From Paraperlucidibaca baekdonensis (GTDB lineage Bacteria; Pseudomonadota; Gammaproteobacteria; Pseudomonadales; Moraxellaceae): DNA of 64,000 nucleotides. The position numbers were made by a program, and so were the translations under genes. Below the pieces are notes generated by a model, which was given only the letters and a program-made list of their open reading frames with translations, was not told the origin of the DNA and did no database searches. Below are positions 62,255 to 64,000 of the stretch, one piece after another; within the stretch, counting starts at the first letter, position 1, and each line of letters starts with the position of its first letter. Location: contig NZ_QUNR01000004.1 of the NCBI RefSeq assembly GCF_003387535.1, forward strand, positions 1-64,000, given 5' to 3'.

Positions 62255-63229
62255 ATGATTACCGAGCAAGGATTTAGCGGTCATGGCCGTGGCTTTTTAA
62301 AGGCATTGCTGATTGAGCTGCTGCTCTATGTGTTGATTGCGACGGTGGCGGTAGGCCTCGGTGGCTCGCTGCTGAGCGTAGTGCTCAGCTGTATTGGCGT
62401 GTTTGCCTTGCTGCGTTTGCTGATGGTCATGGGCAATGTCATCCCGACGTATAAACACCGTTCGCCGCTGCGGGCTGAGCACGAAATCGGCTGTTTCACG
62501 ACGCTGGCCATGCTCTTGCGCGAATGGTGGGCGGCGCTACTGACCTATCCGTTTTTGTTTGCCTTGGAGCCGTGGTTGGTGCCGACCAATCCACCGCGGG
62601 GCGCAATGCATCGCGGTGAGCCGATTGTCTTGGTACCTGGCTTTTTCACCAATCGCGGCTATTTGTGGGCATGGCGCCGATTTTTAATTAAGCAGGGCTA
62701 TGGCCAAGTGTATGCGGTGAGCCCTGAGCCAATTTTTCACAGCGTGGAGAAAAACGCCGAGCATTTGGCACGCTTTGTCGAGGAAGTCTTGGTCGATACC
62801 GGCGCAAAGCGCGTGATCTTGCTTGGTCATTCCATGGGTGGCTTGGTGATTCGCCTGTATTTGCATCGCTTTGGCGGCATGCCCAAGGCCGCGCTAGCCG
62901 TGGCGGTAGGCTCGCCGTTTAGTGGCACGGTGCTGGCAGAGGGCAAAGAAGGTCTGGGTCCTATTGTCGCGCAATTAACGCGTCGTAATGCTTGGGCGAT
63001 GGAACTCTTGCGTGAAGTAGAAGCCGCGCCATGCCCAATTCCATTTGTCAGCGTGTGGTCACCGCACGACACCATTGTTGCCCCGCAAAACACCTCGATG
63101 GTGGCGCCCCACTATGGCCAAAATATTACGTTACCAGGCGTTGGTCATATGGAAATGGTCAACTCGCCGCAGGTCATGCGTGTGCTTAAGCAAACGCTCG
63201 ACGAGTTTCATGACGAGCGCGGCAATTAA
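62255..63229 (+). CDS. Membrane-anchored alpha/beta-hydrolase (lipase-like)
   Basis: A 324-residue protein. Two N-terminal hydrophobic helices (residues ~16-60, LIELLLYVLIATVAVGLGGS) and a third near 85 anchor it. A lipase-type hydrolase domain follows with VLVPGFFTNRGYLW (oxyanion region), GHSMGGLVIRLYLHR (nucleophile Ser), GSPFSGTVLA and a C-terminal VWSPHDTIVAP and LPGVGHMEMVN that give the acid and His. The layout recalls triacylglycerol lipases of LipA/EstA-like type but with a membrane anchor instead of a signal peptide. GAGATG precedes the ATG; the gene may be translated with the antiporter, 12 bases upstream. Confidence 0.8.
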   Translation: MITEQGFSGHGRGFLKALLIELLLYVLIATVAVGLGGSLLSVVLSCIGVFALLRLLMVMGNVIPTYKHRSPLRAEHEIGCFTTLAMLLREWWAALLTYPFLFALEPWLVPTNPPRGAMHRGEPIVLVPGFFTNRGYLWAWRRFLIKQGYGQVYAVSPEPIFHSVEKNAEHLARFVEEVLVDTGAKRVILLGHSMGGLVIRLYLHRFGGMPKAALAVAVGSPFSGTVLAEGKEGLGPIVAQLTRRNAWAMELLREVEAAPCPIPFVSVWSPHDTIVAPQNTSMVAPHYGQNITLPGVGHMEMVNSPQVMRVLKQTLDEFHDERGN

Positions 63230-63243
63230 GCCCGTCAGTGCCT

Positions 63244-63271
63244 TTGCAGGCGCAGATGATTTCTCTATACT
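63244..63271 (+). promoter_or_regulatory. Candidate promoter of the SRP RNA gene
   Basis: TTGCAG and TATACT are separated by 16 bp about 35 bases before the SRP RNA. The -10 is nearly consensus. The -35 is weak; shifting it one base left (TTTGCA) gives a 17-bp spacer. Confidence 0.45.
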
Positions 63272-63307
63272 GCTGCCTCGCTTAAGGCTCCGCGCCTCAC
63301 GCGCTAT

Positions 63308-63416
63308 GGTGACCCTGCCGGTCTCCTCGCACGATAAAACAGTCAATCCCGCCAGGTCCGGAAGGAAGCAACGGTCGCTGTCGAGTTGGTGCCGAGGCCG
63401 GGCTGGTAGGGTTGCC
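63308..63416 (+). ncRNA. ffs: 4.5S signal recognition particle RNA
   Basis: The conserved SRP domain IV apical loop CAGGTCCGGAAGGAAGCA (63353-63370) is unmistakable. The ends pair as GGTGACCCTGCC with GGTAGGGTTGCC (with G-U wobbles), giving the expected single long hairpin of about 110 nt that binds Ffh. The position between genes, with no protein frame across it, is typical. Confidence 0.92.
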
Positions 63417-63442
63417 ACCCAACCTCTCGCTAGCACTTTCTT

Positions 63443-64000
63443 ATGATCCCTGTTGCCATCATTGGTGGTGGTCCTGCGGGTCTGATGGCCGCTGAGCAGC
63501 TCGCGCAAGCGGGTATTGCCGTCGCTATTTTCGACACCATGCCCTCGCTTGGCCGGAAATTATTGCTCGCCGGCATTGGTGGTTTGAATATCACGCACAG
63601 TGAGCCAGCGGAGCCATTTTTGCGCCGTTATGGCGACGCGCAGGCGCCGCTCGCGCCGCTCATCGCCGAGTTTGGCGCCGATGCGTTGCGCGAGTGGGTG
63701 CATGCGCTGGGTATTGAGACGTTTGTGGGCAGCTCCGGGCGTGTCTTTCCGATCGAAATGAAAGCCGCACCATTGCTGCGACGCTGGCTCAATCGTCTGC
63801 GCGGGCACGGTGTCTACGTACACACGCGCCATCGCTGCGTGGGCCTCGTGGCCAACGCCACACAAGGCTACACGTTGGACTTTCAAACAGCCGATGGGCC
63901 GCGACAAATTGAGGCGCAGGCGGTCGTGCTGGCATTGGGCGGCGCGAGCTGGTCACGCCTCGGTTCCGATGGTGCTTGGCAGCAGTGGCTGGCGCCGCTT
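63443..64000 (+). CDS. HI0933-like flavoprotein (cut by window edge)
   Basis: The first 186 residues of an FAD-dependent oxidoreductase. It has VAIIGGGPAGLMAAEQLA at the N-terminus, then GRKLLLAGIGGLNITHSEP, which matches the HI0933/YhiN family's GRKLL-SG-GRCN-type segment with N-I-T-H, and SSGRVFPIEMKAAPLLRRW. This points to the TIGR03862-type flavoprotein subfamily. It ends at base 64000 without a stop codon, so the rest lies outside the window. Start at ATG 63443 has no clear ribosome site. Function unknown. Confidence 0.85.
   Translation, partial: MIPVAIIGGGPAGLMAAEQLAQAGIAVAIFDTMPSLGRKLLLAGIGGLNITHSEPAEPFLRRYGDAQAPLAPLIAEFGADALREWVHALGIETFVGSSGRVFPIEMKAAPLLRRWLNRLRGHGVYVHTRHRCVGLVANATQGYTLDFQTADGPRQIEAQAVVLALGGASWSRLGSDGAWQQWLAPL

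Noticed and set aside
63045-63508. Open frames on both strands across the SRP RNA
   Set aside because: They run through the conserved 4.5S RNA and have no family features.

Overview
The window reads as a chromosomal segment of a GC-rich gammaproteobacterium. The core block 26.1-45.0 kb (LysR-leuCDB-asd-usg-fimV-truA-trpFBA-accD-folC-dedD-cvpA-purF-metZ) follows, from memory, the gene order of Pseudomonas aeruginosa PA3122-PA3107. The difference is that trpB and trpA sit between trpF and accD, as I recall for Acinetobacter-type genomes. An environmental, aerobic, lipid-metabolising member of or near the Pseudomonadales is the best guess; the sequence does not fix a genus.

Layout. 0-1.05 kb is the end of an integrated element lying against a tRNA-Lys gene. 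It holds an integrase broken by what looks like an IS256-type insertion, an excisionase-like gene, a divergent Cro/CI-type regulator, and repeated operator-like and arm-site-like sequences. 1.2-9.2 kb carries a patatin lipase, a giant M16C protease, two overlapping alpha/beta hydrolases and a convergent Baeyer-Villiger-type monooxygenase. 9.3-17.1 kb carries an Mpo1-like membrane protein, a DMT exporter, a TM-helix-repeat channel, folE, and the divergent smrB / prmB-aroC-MFS group. 17.1-26.1 kb is rich in lipid or small-molecule chemistry: an LCM-type methyltransferase, a lipoprotein metallo-hydrolase, an exported esterase, a DUF1295 membrane protein, a coclaurine-N-methyltransferase-like enzyme, an unknown exported protein, an acyl desaturase with its ferredoxin-type reductase, and an epoxide-hydrolase-like protein co-transcribed with a LysR regulator.

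27.1-45.0 kb is the housekeeping block for leucine, tryptophan, lysine/methionine/threonine precursors, folate, fatty acid and purine synthesis, with two FimV-type proteins flanking truA. 45.0-53.8 kb holds an MFS carrier, a GlsB/YeaQ-type membrane protein, a 1168-residue hybrid kinase with dCache, PAS, HisKA, HATPase, two REC domains and an HPt, a MutT, and a 1007-residue lipoprotein fusing a right-handed beta-helix to a two-heme cytochrome c region. 53.9-64 kb has gltX, leuA-ogt divergent from an Lrp-type regulator, a flavodoxin-like protein, tRNA-Ala/tRNA-Glu with a near-consensus stable-RNA promoter, a PECR-like SDR with phhB, a CPA2 antiporter, a membrane-anchored lipase-like protein, the 4.5S SRP RNA, and a flavoprotein cut by the window edge.

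The most unusual items are the beta-helix/di-heme fusion lipoprotein of unknown function, the DUF1295 plus CNMT-like methyltransferase group, the paired FimV paralogues around truA, and the IS-disrupted integrase at the tRNA-Lys island edge. No CRISPR array, toxin-antitoxin pair or recognisable defence system was seen. Family names and comparisons with other genomes come from memory and were not searched.
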